Source of the DNA: Acidobacteriota bacterium
Lineage (GTDB): Bacteria > Acidobacteriota > Terriglobia > Terriglobales > Acidobacteriaceae
Length of the DNA stretch: 12,778 nt
Assembly (NCBI GenBank): GCA_003223595.1
Contig: QHVR01000580.1
Span: forward strand, 4,440 to 17,217
Direction of reading: 5' to 3'
The notes under the pieces are model-generated. The model was not told where the DNA came from. It made no database searches and saw only the letters and a list, made by a program, of their open reading frames with translations. The position numbers and the translations under genes are program-made. Below, piece after piece: positions 12,601 through 12,778 of the stretch. Position 1 is the first letter of the stretch, and each line of letters opens with the position of its first letter.

Positions 12601-12778
12601 TTGGTGGGAGCGACGATGTCGGATTTCAGTATGACGCCCAGCCCGCTAAGCCAGTCAGTTGCTCAAGCCGGATCCACCGCGAATTACACGGTTTTGCTGG
12701 CACCGCATCCCCTTTACGCGTCCAGCATCACCGTGTCGTGCTCCAACCTGCCGACAGGCGCGAGTTGCCGCGCTACAC
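9670..12778 (+). CDS. Very large exported SBBP beta-propeller protein with DUF7948, DUF11 and Ig-like domains (3' end outside window)
   Basis: The frame runs open from GTG 9670 to the window end (1036 codons). GGAGGAG (9658-9664) lies five bases before the start. Basic residues and a hydrophobic stretch (about 17-35) form a signal peptide or anchor. Residues 90-290 match the DUF7948 head (F-E-P-N-Q-G-Q, L-P-G-K-S-N-Y-L-L-G-N-D-P, Y-P-G-I-N-L-V-F-Y-G). Seven SBBP-type repeats follow, each with T-Y-(F/L)-G-G (or a close variant), then about V-D...Y-V-A-G-T-T and D-A-F-V-A-(K/R)-L; their tyrosines are at 304, 371, 440, 518, 621, 719 and 790. About 858-950 is a DUF11 repeat (N-x-G-P-D-x-A-x-N-x-T-L-x-D). 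From about 982 an Ig-like domain begins and is cut off. Such proteins are common in Acidobacteria and usually unassigned; a cell-surface or extracellular role in adhesion or polymer binding is inferred only from architecture. Confidence 0.92.
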   Translation, partial: MNVDRRGWGTSAVRGRILAAAAVLMGAACVLLGGGSHSGHAGLGRVAAFPEVASSLSAVPDSVSLQEIGSRQTDAQVRAHSLLSGLPLRFEPNQGQGNLDRADSRARFVARGPGFGLFLGAEGATLTLLSRDRSRQNSAAQVDAVQMKLSGANQAPTLSGLDLLPGKSNYLLGNDPQRWRTGVPQYARVRYESVYPGINLVFYGDQGQLEYDFQVAPGADPAQAELEFRGADEVQLQGGALVIRTGQGSVALHAPRVYQEIAGERRSVDGKFVLRGANRAGFAIGSYDRSRELIIDPILTFSTYFGGSGDEHATSVAVDGTGNIYLAGSTTSGDLPTTLGTTLIGAGPNVYIAKITPPLGSPAATLDYVTYLGGNGQDIPAGIKVDGAGQPYVAGTTSSSNFPTTSTAYQPSLPAANVGKQHVFVTQLRADATAPLYSTYLSGNGVDLATGMAINAGGQVFVTGTTTSAETSSADQFPATNLRAFQASSKAAPGLPQFFVTKVDPAAQGPGSISYSTYFGGGTYSGAVPIAVGGGIAVDTANNVYFTGTTSYIFAGCVGCSATDFPILNAFQPCLDTAPPSSVGTSPSCSNTTAAEPDAFVAKLNVNLGVDQRSQLAWSTYLGGTGKDSSTGVAVDSGAANVYVVGTTNSSDIASNITSLTTSQSFQRCLDTPVNPAAGTACTAPASPAPDDAFVARLSNPAATTTASTTNVSLTYFSYLGGSGADAGAAITVDNGSGAVVTGSTLSSDFPVVPPSNSIQSTFAGVQDAFIARIYTAATTGQTAGSWSSYFGGSGTDAGTGVALDANQNTYVAGETTSPDLHVAKPLDSTQGGGYLGGYDAFVTQLGSAMSLSIQGTLTQGTNQQNIISAGNQATFTYIVQNSGPDLANNITLIDNLNSSVTGVPLTFNSASVSSGTCGGVSTNAIVSCTLPSLQAGSTATVTIVVTPTGTATGNPQTFNGGAVQLMAPGNIVLAQTLVGATMSDFSMTPSPLSQSVAQAGSTANYTVLLAPHPLYASSITVSCSNLPTGASCRAT

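Overview
The window most resembles the genome of an acidobacterium (Acidobacteriota, probably class Terriglobia). This is inferred from protein style: a giant DUF7948/SBBP beta-propeller protein ending in DUF11 and Ig-like domains, a Cys-type CcmE, a YtrA-type GntR regulator with its operator, and a secreted cupredoxin-like/carboxypeptidase-regulatory-like fusion. Base composition is moderately GC-rich and several genes start with GTG. No tRNA, rRNA, insertion sequence, integrase, CRISPR array or phage gene is visible.

Layout. (1) 1-58, minus: first 19 codons of a GntR/YtrA-family regulator, with a promoter and a perfect 7-bp inverted-repeat operator directly upstream (66-96). (2) 97-576: about 480 bases without a gene, rich in inverted repeats, possibly a structured leader or small RNA. 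(3) 577-1659, plus: a small exported protein of unknown function, then a secreted cupredoxin-like protein. (4) 1669-2220, minus: inorganic pyrophosphatase, convergent with the previous gene; one small hairpin contains both stop codons. (5) 2357-4623, minus: a secreted GH3 beta-glucosidase of BglX type, broken by a frame change near 3330-3346 where about nine expected residues are also missing. The nucleophile and the acid/base residue now lie in different reading frames. (6) 4828-7786, plus: a cytochrome c maturation operon in the order ccmE-ccmA-ccmB-ccmC-ccmD. From ccmA on, the genes overlap by 4 bases. (7) 7829-9007, minus: a DPM1-type family 2 glycosyltransferase and a PilZ protein whose C-terminal tail is encoded by a palindromic repeat. 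(8) 9008-9669: a gene-poor spacer with overlapping inverted repeats. (9) 9670 to the window end, plus: a very large exported beta-propeller protein, open at its 3' end.

How the genes work together. The ccm genes form a haem-delivery module. CcmABCD would load haem onto the periplasmic chaperone CcmE, which here carries Cys-x3-Tyr instead of the usual His-x3-Tyr. The ligation genes ccmF, ccmG and ccmH are not in the window. The secreted cupredoxin-like protein could belong to the same periplasmic electron-transfer economy, but only proximity suggests this. The other genes look independent.

I did not find an obviously new multi-gene system. The most informative oddities are the CxxxY CcmE, the enlarged CcmC with an altered WWD motif, the broken GH3 gene, the repeat-derived PilZ tail, and the inverted-repeat-rich spacers at 97-576 and 9433-9478.
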